NCBI RefSeq assembly: GCF_007005445.1 | Contig: NZ_CP041387.1 | Coordinates: 4,789,501 to 4,853,500, forward strand | Length of the DNA: 64,000 bases | Source of the DNA: Rhodopseudomonas palustris | Lineage (GTDB): Bacteria; Pseudomonadota; Alphaproteobacteria; Rhizobiales; Xanthobacteraceae | Direction: 5' to 3' | In this document: positions 55,606 to 64,000 of the stretch, piece after piece | How positions within the stretch are numbered: the first letter of the stretch is position 1 | Layout: each line of letters opens with the position of its first letter | The notes under the pieces: model-generated | The model's database searches: none | What the model saw: only the letters and a program-made list of their open reading frames with translations | What the model was told of the DNA's origin: nothing | Translations under genes and position numbers: made by a program

Positions 55606-56481
55606 TCACTTCTGACACTTCGGGCACCAGAACGTCGATCGCCCGTTCTGCACGAAGCGCTGCACCGTGCCGCCGCAGGTCGGGCACGGCTCGCCTTCGC
55701 GGTCGTAGACCTTGAACGCGTGCTGGAAGTAGCCGAGCTCGCCGCTGGTCTGGCGATGGTCGCGCAGTGACGAGCCGCCGGCCTTGATCGCTTCGCCCAG
55801 CACCTCGCGGATCGCCTCGGTCAGCCGCACCGCGTGGTCGGTCGGCTCCTCCTTGCGATTGGCCAGCGTCGCGGCTTTGCGCTTGGGCGACAGGTGCGCG
55901 CGGAACAGCGCTTCGCAGACATAGATGTTGCCGAGTCCGGCGACGACGCGCTGGTCGAGCAGCGCCGCCTTCAGAGACGTGTTCTTGCCGACGCAGGCTT
56001 TCGCCAGCAGGCTGGCGTCGAACGCGTTGCCGAGCGGCTCGGGGCCGAGGCCCTTCAGATGGGGTTCGGCGTCGATCTCGCTTCGCGGAAACACCTTCAT
56101 GAAGCCGAAACGGCGCGGGTCGTTGAACACGATGCGGGCACCGGACGCCATTTCGAACACGACATGATCGTGGGTGCGGTCCTCGCTGCGCGGATAGTGG
56201 AACTCGCCCGGCTTGGTCTCGCCGTCCGCCTCGACCACCCGGAACGAACCGGACATCCCTAGATGCATCAGCAGCACGTCGCCGCTCGACAGATCCGCCA
56301 GCAGATATTTGGCGCGCCGGCCGAGGCCGGTGACGGTCTGGCCGGTGAGTCGGGCGACGAAGTCCTTCTGCAGCGGAAACCGCAAATTCTCCCGGTGCGC
56401 CACCGCGCGGTCGATCCGAAAGCCCTCCATCGCCGGCTGCAGCCCGCGGCGGACGGTCTCGACTTCGGGGAGTTCGGGCAT
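55606..56481 (-). CDS. mutM: Formamidopyrimidine-DNA glycosylase
   Basis: 291 residues. It starts [14 protein letters not shown], with Pro2 and Glu3 being the catalytic N-terminus after Met removal. The helix-two-turn-helix with [20 protein letters not shown] is present, and the zinc finger near the C-terminus has CPTCGGTV and FWCPKCQK. It excises 8-oxoguanine and formamidopyrimidine and nicks abasic sites. It is divergent from ubiE; the order mutM, ubiE, ubiB, coaBC, dut is conserved in alphaproteobacteria near dnaA. Confidence 0.98.
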   Translation of the reverse strand: MPELPEVETVRRGLQPAMEGFRIDRAVAHRENLRFPLQKDFVARLTGQTVTGLGRRAKYLLADLSSGDVLLMHLGMSGSFRVVEADGETKPGEFHYPRSEDRTHDHVVFEMASGARIVFNDPRRFGFMKVFPRSEIDAEPHLKGLGPEPLGNAFDASLLAKACVGKNTSLKAALLDQRVVAGLGNIYVCEALFRAHLSPKRKAATLANRKEEPTDHAVRLTEAIREVLGEAIKAGGSSLRDHRQTSGELGYFQHAFKVYDREGEPCPTCGGTVQRFVQNGRSTFWCPKCQK

Positions 56482-56557
56482 CGGGTTCGCTCGGAAAGGG
56501 CTTTAAGCCACTCGATTGGCTTGAATTTCAGGCATGGCGGCGACAACCCGGCGATTG

Positions 56558-56573
56558 CGGCCGGCGCCGGCCG
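56558..56573. other. 16-bp GC palindrome in the mutM/ubiE divergent region
   Basis: CGGCCGGCGCCGGCCG is a perfect palindrome about 75 bases before mutM and 155 before ubiE. It may be an operator or a chance GC-rich dyad. No promoter pair was confidently seen in the 245-base region. Confidence 0.3.
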
Positions 56574-56726
56574 TCGTTGCATTCTACATTTGGCGTCAGC
56601 CAGTTAAGGCATTCAGGTGATAGCGCCTCCGCACCAAGCGCGCTATATGGTCCGCCGCGGACCGCCGTTTTCGTGTTTCGGGCGGCAATCGGCCCGAAAA
56701 ACCGTCCGCGCGCAGGAGTTGAAGGC

Positions 56727-57488
56727 ATGACTGAGCCGGGCGAGACCACGCATTTCGGCTATCGCGACGTTCCGCTGGACGAGAAGCAGACGCTGGTCAA
56801 CGACGTGTTTCACAGCGTCGCCGGCCGCTACGACCTGATGAACGATCTGATGTCGGGCGGCATGCACCGGTTGTGGAAGGACGTGATGATCACGACCCTC
56901 AACCCGCCGCGTGACGACACGCCGTTCCGGCTGCTCGACGTTGCCGGCGGCACCGGCGACATCTCGTTCCGTGCCGCCAAGGCCTCGGGCGCCGGCTTTC
57001 ACGCCACCGTCTGCGACATCAACACCGACATGCTCGAAGTCGGCCGCCAGCGCGCGGTCGAGCGGAACCTCGACGACAAGGTCGATTTCGTCGAGGGCAA
57101 CGCCGAGAACCTGCAGTTCGACGACCGCAGCTTCGATGCCTACACCATCGCGTTCGGCATCCGGAACGTGCCGCGGATCGATCTGGCGCTGAAGGAAGCC
57201 TATCGGGTGCTGAAGCCGGGCAGCCGCTTCCTGTGCCTGGAGTTCTCGTCGGTCGACGTGCCGGGCCTGTCGAAGCTGTACGATCTGTTCTCGTTCAAGG
57301 TGATCCCGGAGATCGGCCGCGTCGTCACCGGCGATGCCGAGAGCTACCAGTATCTGGTCGAATCGATTCGCAAATTCCCCAAGCCGTATGATTTCGCCGA
57401 GATGATGCGTGACGCCGGCTTCGCGCGCGCCAACTGGCAGGTGATGAGCGGCGGCATCGTCGCGCTGCATTCGGGCTGGCGTTTGTGA
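56727..57488 (+). CDS. ubiE: Demethylmenaquinone/2-methoxy-6-polyprenyl-1,4-benzoquinol C-methyltransferase
   Basis: 253 residues. Characteristic segments are [36 protein letters not shown] (SAM site), [23 protein letters not shown] and the C-terminal [14 protein letters not shown]. It catalyses the C-methylation step of ubiquinone synthesis. The ATG at 56727 has GGAG about 10 bases before it. Its stop overlaps the GTG start of ubiB (GTGA at 57485-57488), so the two are coupled. Confidence 0.97.
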   Translation: MTEPGETTHFGYRDVPLDEKQTLVNDVFHSVAGRYDLMNDLMSGGMHRLWKDVMITTLNPPRDDTPFRLLDVAGGTGDISFRAAKASGAGFHATVCDINTDMLEVGRQRAVERNLDDKVDFVEGNAENLQFDDRSFDAYTIAFGIRNVPRIDLALKEAYRVLKPGSRFLCLEFSSVDVPGLSKLYDLFSFKVIPEIGRVVTGDAESYQYLVESIRKFPKPYDFAEMMRDAGFARANWQVMSGGIVALHSGWRL

Positions 57489-59062
57489 TCGCAGCACTCA
57501 CTCATCTGGCGCGGCTCGGCCGCGCCGCCTTCGTGTTCGCGCGCGAGGGCGTGTTCGGCGTTGTCGATCCGGGTTTGATTCCGCCGGCCGGCCAAGTGCC
57601 GGTGCGGCTGGCGCGGCTGATCGAGCGCGGCGGCGCCAAGTCCGGGCCGCGGCTGTCGCGGGCGCTGACCCGCCTCGGCCCGGCCTATCTCAAGCTCGGA
57701 CAATTCCTCGCCACCCGTCCCGACGTGGTCGGTGTGGCGATGGCGCGCGATCTGGAAAGCCTGCAGGACCGGCTGCCGCCGTTTTCGCAGGAGGAGGCCG
57801 AGCAGGCGATCGCCGCCTCGCTGGAACGCCCGGTTCGTGACGTGTTCGTCAGCCTCAGCGCGCCGGTCGCGGCCGCCTCGATCGCCCAGGTGCATCGCGG
57901 CGAGATCGAGGTCGACGGGGTGCGCAAGCAGGTCGCCGTCAAGGTGCTGAGGCCGAACGTGTCGGCGCGGTTCAGGCGCGATCTGTCCGACTTCTTCTAT
58001 GTGGCCGAGAAGGCGGAAATCTATTCGGCCGAAGCGCGTCGGCTGCGGCTGGTCGAAGTCATCAACACCATGTCGCGCTCGGTCGCGATGGAGATGGACC
58101 TGCGGCTGGAGGCGGCCGCGGCGTCCGAGATGGCCGAGAACACCAAGGACGATCCGGACTTCCGCGTCCCCACCGTCGACTGGAATCGCACCACCCACAA
58201 CGTGCTGACGATGGAGTGGATCGACGGCATCCCGCTCAACGATCACGCCCGCCTCCAGGCCGCAAATGTCGACACCGTCGAGCTCGGCCGCAAGGTGATC
58301 CAGAGCTTCCTGCGCCACGCGCTGCGCGACGGCTTCTTCCATGCCGACATGCATCCCGGCAATCTGTTCCTGGGCAGCGACGGGCGCCTGGTCGCGGTCG
58401 ATTTCGGCATCATGGGGCGGTTGTTGCCGAACGAGCGGCGATTCCTCGCCGAAATCCTGCTCGGCTTCATCACCCGTAATTATCGCCGCGTCGCCGAGGT
58501 GCATTTCGAAGCCGGCTACGTGCCGCCGCATCACTCGGTGGAGAATTTCGCGCAAGCGATCCGTGCGATCGGCGAGCCGATCCACAATCGCACGGCCGAA
58601 GAAATCTCGATGGCCAAGCTGCTGACGCTGCTGCTCGAGGTCACCGGCCTGTTCGACATGCGGACCCGGCCGGAGCTGATTCTGCTGCAGAAGACCATGG
58701 TGGTGGTCGAGGGCGTGGCGCGGTCGTTCGATCCGAAGCTCGACATCTGGAAGGTGGCCGACCCGGTGGTGCGCGAATGGATCCAGCGCAATCTGGGTCC
58801 GATCGGCAAGGTCGAGGGCGCGCTCGCCGGCGCCGGCGAGCTGGGCCACACCTTGAGCGGCCTGCCGACCATCGTGTCGCGCGCGGTCACCGTGCTGAAC
58901 CAGCTCGAGGTGATGACCAAGGACGGCCTGGTGCTGGCGCCGGAGACCATCGCCGCGATCGGCCGCACCGAGCGGGGGCGCACCCGTGGCCGGACGGTGG
59001 CGCTGTGGGTGATCGCCGCGACCTTCATCGGCGTCCTGATCGCGCTGTCGCGGATGATCTGA
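57485..59062 (+). CDS. ubiB: Ubiquinone biosynthesis atypical kinase/ATPase UbiB
   Basis: 525 residues from a GTG at 57485. The ABC1/ADCK pattern is complete: [19 protein letters not shown] (KxGQ), [20 protein letters not shown] (the Ala-rich nucleotide loop), [31 protein letters not shown] and [10 protein letters not shown] membrane helix closes the protein ([18 protein letters not shown]). It supports ubiquinone synthesis at the membrane. It is translationally coupled to ubiE and followed by the coaBC leader. Confidence 0.97.
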   Translation: MIAALTHLARLGRAAFVFAREGVFGVVDPGLIPPAGQVPVRLARLIERGGAKSGPRLSRALTRLGPAYLKLGQFLATRPDVVGVAMARDLESLQDRLPPFSQEEAEQAIAASLERPVRDVFVSLSAPVAAASIAQVHRGEIEVDGVRKQVAVKVLRPNVSARFRRDLSDFFYVAEKAEIYSAEARRLRLVEVINTMSRSVAMEMDLRLEAAAASEMAENTKDDPDFRVPTVDWNRTTHNVLTMEWIDGIPLNDHARLQAANVDTVELGRKVIQSFLRHALRDGFFHADMHPGNLFLGSDGRLVAVDFGIMGRLLPNERRFLAEILLGFITRNYRRVAEVHFEAGYVPPHHSVENFAQAIRAIGEPIHNRTAEEISMAKLLTLLLEVTGLFDMRTRPELILLQKTMVVVEGVARSFDPKLDIWKVADPVVREWIQRNLGPIGKVEGALAGAGELGHTLSGLPTIVSRAVTVLNQLEVMTKDGLVLAPETIAAIGRTERGRTRGRTVALWVIAATFIGVLIALSRMI

Positions 59063-59063
59063 C

Positions 59064-59094
59064 CGCATTGCACTCATCTCTTGAATGCAATGCG
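59064..59094. promoter_or_regulatory. 9-bp inverted repeat upstream of coaBC
   Basis: CGCATTGCA (59064-59072), a 13-base spacer and TGCAATGCG (59086-59094) are perfect arms ending 21 bases before the coaBC ATG and starting 2 bases after the ubiB stop. The next gene encodes an N-terminal ribbon-helix-helix domain, and FitA-type proteins bind short inverted repeats upstream of their own genes. Self-regulation is therefore plausible. It could also be a ubiB terminator stem, but no U-tract follows. Confidence 0.5.
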
Positions 59095-59115
59095 AGCGTC
59101 GACTAGCCTTCCTCC

Positions 59116-60561
59116 ATGGCCAATCTGACGATCCGCAAGCTCGACGATCTCCTCAAAGCCGAACTGCGCCAGCGCGCGGCCGCCAACGGCCGTTCGATGG
59201 AAGACGAGGTTCGGGTCATCCTGCGCGATGCCTGCCACAAGCGGCTCGGCTTCGCGGAGCCCGCCTCCGCCGAGCTGTCCGTTCCCCCCGCCCCGGCGCC
59301 CGATGATCCGCCGGATGGCGCGCGTCTCCAGTCGCAGCCGGATGGGGCGCGGGTGACCCTGATCGTCGGCGGCGGCATCGCGGCCTATAAGTCGATGGAC
59401 CTGATCCGCCGGCTGAAGGAGCGCGGCGCCGATGTCCGCGTGGTGCTGACCAAGGCCGCGCAGCAATTCGTCACGCCGCTGACCGCGAGCGCGCTGTCGC
59501 ATCAGCGCTGCTACACCGATCTGTTCGATCCTGCGAGCGAGTTCGATGCCGGACACATCCGTCTGGCGCGCGACTGCGACCTGATCGTCGTCGCGCCGGC
59601 GACCGCCGACCTGATGGCCAAGATCGCCGGCGGCCATGCCGACGATCTTGCGACCGCGATCCTGCTCGCCACCAATCGCCAGATCCTGCTGGCGCCGGCG
59701 ATGAATCCGCTGATGTGGAACAACGCCGCGACCCGGCGCAACGTCGCTCAGCTCAGGCAGGACGGCGTCGCGATGGTCGGCCCCAATGCCGGCGAGATGG
59801 CCGAGCGCGGCGAGGCGGGGGTCGGCCGGATGGCGGAGCCGATCGAGATTGCGGCCGCGGCCGAAGCGCTGTGGCGGCCGCGGCCGCCGAAGCCGCTGCT
59901 CGGCAAGCGCGTGCTGATCACCGCAGGCCCGACCCACGAGCCGATCGATCCGGTGCGCTACATCGCCAATCGCTCGTCCGGCAAACAGGGCTACGCGATC
60001 GCAGCGGCTGCTGCCGCCGCCGGCGCGGAGGTCGCTCTGATCTCTGGTCCGGTCGAATTGCGGGCGCCGGCAGATGTTGATCTCACCCGGGTGGAGTCGG
60101 CACGCGAGATGCTTGCTGCCGTCCAATCCGCGTTGCCGGCGGATGTGGCGATTTTCGCCGCCGCGGTGGCGGACTGGCGGGTTGCGGCCGAAGGCGAGCA
60201 GAAGCTGAAGAAGGGCGCCGGCGGGCCGCCGCCGCTGCAGCTCACCGAAAACCCCGACATCCTGGCGACGATCTCGAAACTGACCGAAAGCCGGCCGCCG
60301 CTGGTGATCGGCTTTGCGGCCGAGACCGAAAACCTGATCGACAATGCGACCGCAAAGCTGGCCCGCAAGGGCTGCGACTGGATCGTCGCCAACGACGTCT
60401 CGCCGGCCACCGGCGTGATGGGCGGCGATCGCAACACCGTGCATCTGCTGATACGCCACGGTGCCGCCACCGATCTCGAATCGTGGCCGCTGATGACCAA
60501 GGACGAAGTCGCGACCGCGCTGGTGGCTCGGATCGTCCAAACCATGGCAGTTCCCGCATGA
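59116..60561 (+). CDS. coaBC: CoaBC with N-terminal ribbon-helix-helix (FitA-like) domain
   Basis: 481 residues. Residues 1-43 ([17 protein letters not shown], then [16 protein letters not shown]) match a FitA/Arc-type ribbon-helix-helix DNA-binding domain, joined by a Pro-rich linker to a complete CoaBC. The decarboxylase half has [16 protein letters not shown], the active-site His in DAGHIRLAR and the PAMN motif. The ligase half has [20 protein letters not shown] and AAVADWRVA. It makes 4'-phosphopantetheine from phosphopantothenate and cysteine. The start has no clear ribosome site (TTCCTCC before ATG). The stop overlaps dut (ATGA). Confidence 0.95.
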   Translation: MANLTIRKLDDLLKAELRQRAAANGRSMEDEVRVILRDACHKRLGFAEPASAELSVPPAPAPDDPPDGARLQSQPDGARVTLIVGGGIAAYKSMDLIRRLKERGADVRVVLTKAAQQFVTPLTASALSHQRCYTDLFDPASEFDAGHIRLARDCDLIVVAPATADLMAKIAGGHADDLATAILLATNRQILLAPAMNPLMWNNAATRRNVAQLRQDGVAMVGPNAGEMAERGEAGVGRMAEPIEIAAAAEALWRPRPPKPLLGKRVLITAGPTHEPIDPVRYIANRSSGKQGYAIAAAAAAAGAEVALISGPVELRAPADVDLTRVESAREMLAAVQSALPADVAIFAAAVADWRVAAEGEQKLKKGAGGPPPLQLTENPDILATISKLTESRPPLVIGFAAETENLIDNATAKLARKGCDWIVANDVSPATGVMGGDRNTVHLLIRHGAATDLESWPLMTKDEVATALVARIVQTMAVPA

Positions 60562-61016
60562 CCCAAGTGATCACCGTTTCGATTCGCCACCTGCCGCACG
60601 GCGAAGGCCTGCCGCTGCCGGAGTATCAGACCGCGCATGCCGCCGGGCTCGACCTGATCGCAGCCGTCCCGCAGGATGCGCCGCTGACGCTCCAGCCCGG
60701 CTGCTACGTACTGGTTCCCACCGGTCTCACCATCGCGCTTCCGCAAAACTACGAGGCCCAGGTTCGGCCGCGTTCGGGCCTTGCCGCCAGACACGGCGTC
60801 ACCGTGCTGAACGCGCCGGGCACGATCGATGCCGATTATCGCGGCGAAATCGGCGTGCTGCTGATCAATCACGGCAGCGGGCCGTTCACCATCCGGCGCG
60901 GCGAGCGGATCGCTCAGATGGTGATCGCGCCGGTCAGCCGCGCCGAGTTCGTCGCGGTCGAGGCGCTGCCCGAGAGCGATCGCGGGGCCGGCGGTTTCGG
61001 TTCGACCGGCCGCTGA
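60558..61016 (+). CDS. dut: dUTP pyrophosphatase
   Basis: 152 residues. The five dUTPase motifs are visible: AAGLDL(IA) (1), [11 protein letters not shown] (2), [18 protein letters not shown] (3), [11 protein letters not shown] (4) and [10 protein letters not shown] (5), a full trimeric-type enzyme. It hydrolyses dUTP to dUMP. The ATG overlaps the coaBC stop by 4 bases, so both are co-translated. Confidence 0.98.
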   Translation: MTQVITVSIRHLPHGEGLPLPEYQTAHAAGLDLIAAVPQDAPLTLQPGCYVLVPTGLTIALPQNYEAQVRPRSGLAARHGVTVLNAPGTIDADYRGEIGVLLINHGSGPFTIRRGERIAQMVIAPVSRAEFVAVEALPESDRGAGGFGSTGR

Positions 61017-61047
61017 GTAGCGATTTGCGTTGAGGTGCTACTTCCGC

Positions 61048-61187
61048 GACTCCACTAGATTTAGTGTCAAGCGCGGCCGGAATTGCTGTCGGAAAATATA
61101 AACCGTCCGTTTACGAACGGTCGCGTCTCCGTTCACGGTCTGGACTCTTACCCGCCGAGTCGCGATGGCGATAATGTCGCTTGATTC
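61048..61187. promoter_or_regulatory. Cluster of four GANTC methylation sites upstream of divL
   Basis: GACTC at 61048-61052, GACTC at 61143-61147, GAGTC at 61157-61161 and GATTC at 61183-61187 lie between dut and divL. GANTC is the target of the alphaproteobacterial CcrM methyltransferase and is rare in GC-rich DNA. The region also contains a quasi-palindrome at 61102-61121 and TATAAA at 61097-61102. Confidence 0.5.
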
Positions 61188-61234
61188 GGCTATGGCGCGG
61201 CTTGTGAGTTGCGCCGTGCGGTTTGGGGCAATCG

Positions 61235-63748
61235 ATGTCAGGCGTATTGGGGTCCATACGTCGGACCAGTCTGTCGTGCACCTCCCTGGTGCATGGTTTG
61301 GCTGGGACGGCAGTGATGGTCGCGTCGTCGCCGGCGCGAGCCGCAGACGATCACTTGGCCGCCATCACCTCGTCGCTGCTGCTGGATCTGAACCGCCACG
61401 AGATGATGACGCTGATCATCGCGCTCGCGGCGCTCGGCTTTTCGGTGATGTCGGCGATCATGCTGGTGCGGACGCGGCAACGCGCGGCGGCGCGCGAGGC
61501 CGGGCTGCGGGCCGACCTGCAGGGACTGCAGGCCGAGTCGGATCGCTTCCAGGCGTTGCTGTTCGCCGAGCCGCAGGTGCTGATCTCCTGGATCGCCGGT
61601 GACAGCCGGCCGCGGATCAGCGGCGACACCGCACTGTTTCTGCCCGCCGAGCCCCAGAGTCGCCAGCCGCAGCGCATCCTCGCCTTCGGAACCTGGCTGC
61701 CGCCGGAGCCGGCGTTGCAGATGGACCACGCCGTCGATGCGCTGCTCGACAAGGGTGAAGGCTTTCTGTTGCAACTCGTCACCTCGAACGGCCGGTCGAT
61801 CGAGGCGATGGGGCGTGCGGTGGGCGGTCAGGCCGTCGTCCGCATCCGCGAGCTGAGTGGCGTCCGCCGGGAGCTCGCAGACATGACGCGGCGCTTCAAA
61901 GCGCTGCAGGAAGAAACCGAGATGCTGCGCGGCTTCGCCACCGCGGCGCCCTGGCCGATCTGGACCCGCCGCGCCGACGGTACACTCAGCTTCGCCAATG
62001 CCGCCTACGCGCGCGCGACCGATGCCAGCGATGCGGCGGATGCGATCGGCCGCAATCTCGAACTGCTCGATACCGGCGACCGCGCCGCTCTGGCCCGCTC
62101 GCTCGGCGACAGCGCCGAATTCACTGGCCGGTTGCCGATCGTGGTCGGTGGCGAGCGCCGCTATTTCGACGTGCGGGCGCTCAAGGTGCCCGGCGGCAGC
62201 GCCGGCATTGCGGTCGATGCCACTGAAACCGCCGCGCTCGGTGTCGCGCTGGAGCGCATGGCGGATGCACATCGCCGGACGCTCGATCAGCTTTCGTCCG
62301 GTGTCGCAGTGTTCGATGCGCAGCGGCGGCTGAAATTCTACAACGACTCCTATCGCAAACTCTGGGACCTCGACCGCATCTTCCTCGATAGCCATCCCGA
62401 CGACTCCACCGTGCTCGACCGGCTGCGCGCCGAGCGCAAGCTGCCGGAGGAGCGTGACTTCAAGGCGTGGAAGAACAAGCTGCACGAAGCCTATCGGGCG
62501 GTCGAGGCCGACAAGGACGTCTGGTATCTGCCGGACGGCCGCGCCGTCAGCATCATCACCACGCCCAATCCGGAAGGCGGCGTCACCTATCTGTTCGACG
62601 ACGTCACCGAGAGCCTCGACCTCAAGCGCCGCTACGGCGGTCTGATCGACGTCCAACGCGAGACGCTGGACAACCTGTCCGAGGCGGTCGCGGTGTTCGG
62701 CTCCAACGGCTGCGCGCAGTTGTTCAATCCGCCGTTCGCGCGGATGTGGAACCTGTCCGCCGAGGCGATGCAGAGCCAGCCGCACATCGAGGCGATCGAG
62801 ACGTGGTGCCGGCCGCTGTTCGACGACGACGTGTTCTGGCAGGCGCTGCGCGGCGCCATCACCGGCATCGACGATCGCCGCCATGTGCTGCTCAAGCTCG
62901 AGCGCAAGGACGGCAGCGTGCTGGCCTGCAAGACGATGCCGCTGCCCGACGGCGCCACGATGCTGACGTTCCAGGACCTCACCGACACCGAGAACGTCGA
63001 GCGGGCGCTGCGCGAGCGCAACGAAGCGCTGGAGACCGCCGATCGGATCAAGATCGATTTCGTCCACCACGTCTCGTACGAGCTGCGTTCGCCGCTGACC
63101 ACGATCATCGGCTTCGCGCATTTCCTCAGCGATTCCTCGACCGGGCCGCTCACCGACAAGCAAGCCGAGTACGTGAACTACATCACGACCTCGACCAACG
63201 CGCTGATGGCGATCATCAACAACATCCTCGATCTCGCCAGCATCGATGCCGGGGCGATGACGCTCAATCTGGGGCCGATCGACATCCGCAAGGCGATCGA
63301 CGCCGCGGCGGAAGGGATTCAGGATCGACTGGCCCGCGACCAGATCGCGCTGCAGATCGACGTCGATCCGGAGATCGATCGTTTCGTCGGCGACGAGCGG
63401 CGCGTCGTGCAGGTTCTGTACAATCTGCTGGCCAATGCGGTGGACTTCTCGCCGCCGCAGGGGACGGTCCGGTTGACGGTTCGCAGGGGCGAAACCCGGG
63501 TGGCGTTCACCGTCGCAGATGCCGGTCCGGGGATCGCGCCGGCGTTCAAGGACAGGATGTTCGATCTGTTCGAAAGCGACCCGCAGGGCTCGCGGCATCG
63601 CGGCGCAGGCCTCGGATTGTCACTGGTGCGCTCGTTCGTCGAACTGCACGGCGGCAAGGTCGAAGTCGAGTCGACGGTCGGCCGCGGAACCTCGGTGACC
63701 TGCGAGTTTCCGCTCGAGCAGTCCGCCCAACGCCACGCGGCCGAATGA
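61235..63748 (+). CDS. divL: DivL-type cell-cycle histidine kinase (Tyr at phosphoacceptor site)
   Basis: 837 residues from the ATG at 61235, after a signal-like N-terminus (LVHGLAGTAVMVASS). One membrane helix spans about 56-78 (MMTLIIALAALGFSVMSAIM). Several PAS-like domains lie between about 230 and 590. The dimerisation helix reads IDFVHHVSYELRSPLTTIIG with Tyr615 where His is expected, then an HATPase_c domain (ADAGPGIAPAF, GAGLGLSLVRSF). Tyr for His is the hallmark of DivL, which controls the CckA-CtrA phosphorelay in Caulobacter. The kinase output is therefore probably regulatory. The stop overlaps tsaE (ATGA). Confidence 0.92.
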   Translation: MSGVLGSIRRTSLSCTSLVHGLAGTAVMVASSPARAADDHLAAITSSLLLDLNRHEMMTLIIALAALGFSVMSAIMLVRTRQRAAAREAGLRADLQGLQAESDRFQALLFAEPQVLISWIAGDSRPRISGDTALFLPAEPQSRQPQRILAFGTWLPPEPALQMDHAVDALLDKGEGFLLQLVTSNGRSIEAMGRAVGGQAVVRIRELSGVRRELADMTRRFKALQEETEMLRGFATAAPWPIWTRRADGTLSFANAAYARATDASDAADAIGRNLELLDTGDRAALARSLGDSAEFTGRLPIVVGGERRYFDVRALKVPGGSAGIAVDATETAALGVALERMADAHRRTLDQLSSGVAVFDAQRRLKFYNDSYRKLWDLDRIFLDSHPDDSTVLDRLRAERKLPEERDFKAWKNKLHEAYRAVEADKDVWYLPDGRAVSIITTPNPEGGVTYLFDDVTESLDLKRRYGGLIDVQRETLDNLSEAVAVFGSNGCAQLFNPPFARMWNLSAEAMQSQPHIEAIETWCRPLFDDDVFWQALRGAITGIDDRRHVLLKLERKDGSVLACKTMPLPDGATMLTFQDLTDTENVERALRERNEALETADRIKIDFVHHVSYELRSPLTTIIGFAHFLSDSSTGPLTDKQAEYVNYITTSTNALMAIINNILDLASIDAGAMTLNLGPIDIRKAIDAAAEGIQDRLARDQIALQIDVDPEIDRFVGDERRVVQVLYNLLANAVDFSPPQGTVRLTVRRGETRVAFTVADAGPGIAPAFKDRMFDLFESDPQGSRHRGAGLGLSLVRSFVELHGGKVEVESTVGRGTSVTCEFPLEQSAQRHAAE

Positions 63749-64000
63749 GCGCGGCGGCGACATTCTCAGTCGCGCTGGCCAACGAGGCGGCGACCACGCG
63801 GCTGATGGCCGAGGTCGCGCTGCTGATCGGTCCCGGCGACGTCGTCACCCTGTCGGGCGATCTCGGCGCCGGCAAAACCGCTGCGGCGCGGGCGATGATC
63901 CGCTATCTCGCGGCCGACGACACGCTCGAAGTGCCGAGCCCGACCTTCACGCTGGTTCAGACCTACGATCTGCCGCCTTATCCGCTCCTGCATGCGGATC
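63745..64000 (+). CDS. tsaE: tRNA threonylcarbamoyladenosine biosynthesis ATPase TsaE (3' end outside window)
   Basis: 85 residues are visible before the window ends. Walker A is GDLGAGKTAAARAMIRYL near residue 40, and VPSPTFTLVQTYDLP is the conserved second block of TsaE (YjeE). It is the ATPase that drives t6A37 modification of tRNAs. It overlaps the divL stop by 4 bases (ATGA). Whether the C-terminus carries the phosphotransferase-type extension seen in some relatives cannot be told here. Confidence 0.93.
   Translation, partial: MSAAATFSVALANEAATTRLMAEVALLIGPGDVVTLSGDLGAGKTAAARAMIRYLAADDTLEVPSPTFTLVQTYDLPPYPLLHAD

Noticed and set aside
59116..59250. A toxin-antitoxin pair built on the RHH domain at the start of coaBC
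   Set aside because: No PIN-domain or other toxin gene lies beside it, and the RHH domain is in frame with the enzyme.
55606..61016. Replication origin, because mutM-ubiE-ubiB-coaBC-dut lies near dnaA in many alphaproteobacteria
   Set aside because: No dnaA, rpsT, DnaA-box cluster or AT-rich unwinding region was seen in the window.

Overview
The window is GC-rich throughout, with densely packed genes and long spurious reading frames on the non-coding strands. Gene content and order point to an alphaproteobacterium of the Bradyrhizobiaceae/Nitrobacteraceae, most likely Rhodopseudomonas palustris or a close relative. The indicators are a CarD regulator with a Lys/Ala-rich tail, an fdxA ferredoxin, a DivL-type kinase with Tyr at the phosphoacceptor site, and the cluster mutM-ubiE-ubiB-coaBC-dut. 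The assignment rests on recognising protein families and synteny, not on a database search. No rRNA, tRNA, CRISPR array, insertion sequence or replication origin was found. The genes at both edges are cut.

Layout. 1-8.1 kb is housekeeping: the end of an M48 protease; a leftward group of SUV3-like helicase, S4 RNA-binding protein, FdxA and CarD; a DUF3108 protein; and rpmB with a clear promoter and terminator. 8.4-11.6 kb is a hybrid sensor kinase. 11.9-18.2 kb is the most unusual block, a five-gene unit with a NuoF-tail/GltD-like flavoprotein, a complete catalytic-type [FeFe]-hydrogenase and a nitrate/sulfonate-type ABC importer. 18.2-25.2 kb has a LysR gene divergent from a UgpABCE-like importer co-transcribed with two GpdQ-like phosphodiesterases. 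25.2-32.1 kb holds a glycosyltransferase/FkbM methyltransferase pair, a small membrane protein, an amine-oxidase/SnoaL pair divergent from an aldehyde dehydrogenase/TauE pair, and a palindromic repeat.

32.2-42.2 kb has a MocR regulator divergent from an operon of amidohydrolase, G3E metallochaperone GTPase and a complete Dpp-type importer, probably one uptake-and-hydrolysis pathway. 42.2-48.9 kb is an orphan FlgC-like gene followed by a TetR-PepSY-adaptor-RND efflux operon with a perfect 19-bp operator. 49.6-55.5 kb has small secreted and membrane proteins, a phasin, an MFS exporter with an extra C-terminal domain, MoeB and a degenerate trypsin-like protein. 55.6-64 kb is the conserved core mutM / ubiE-ubiB-coaBC-dut / divL-tsaE.

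Highlights for follow-up are the [FeFe]-hydrogenase operon linked to an importer, with no HydE/F/G maturases in view; a ribbon-helix-helix (FitA-like) domain fused to CoaBC with a 9-bp inverted repeat just upstream of that gene; a cluster of four GANTC sites in front of divL; and two importer operons carrying their own cytoplasmic hydrolases.
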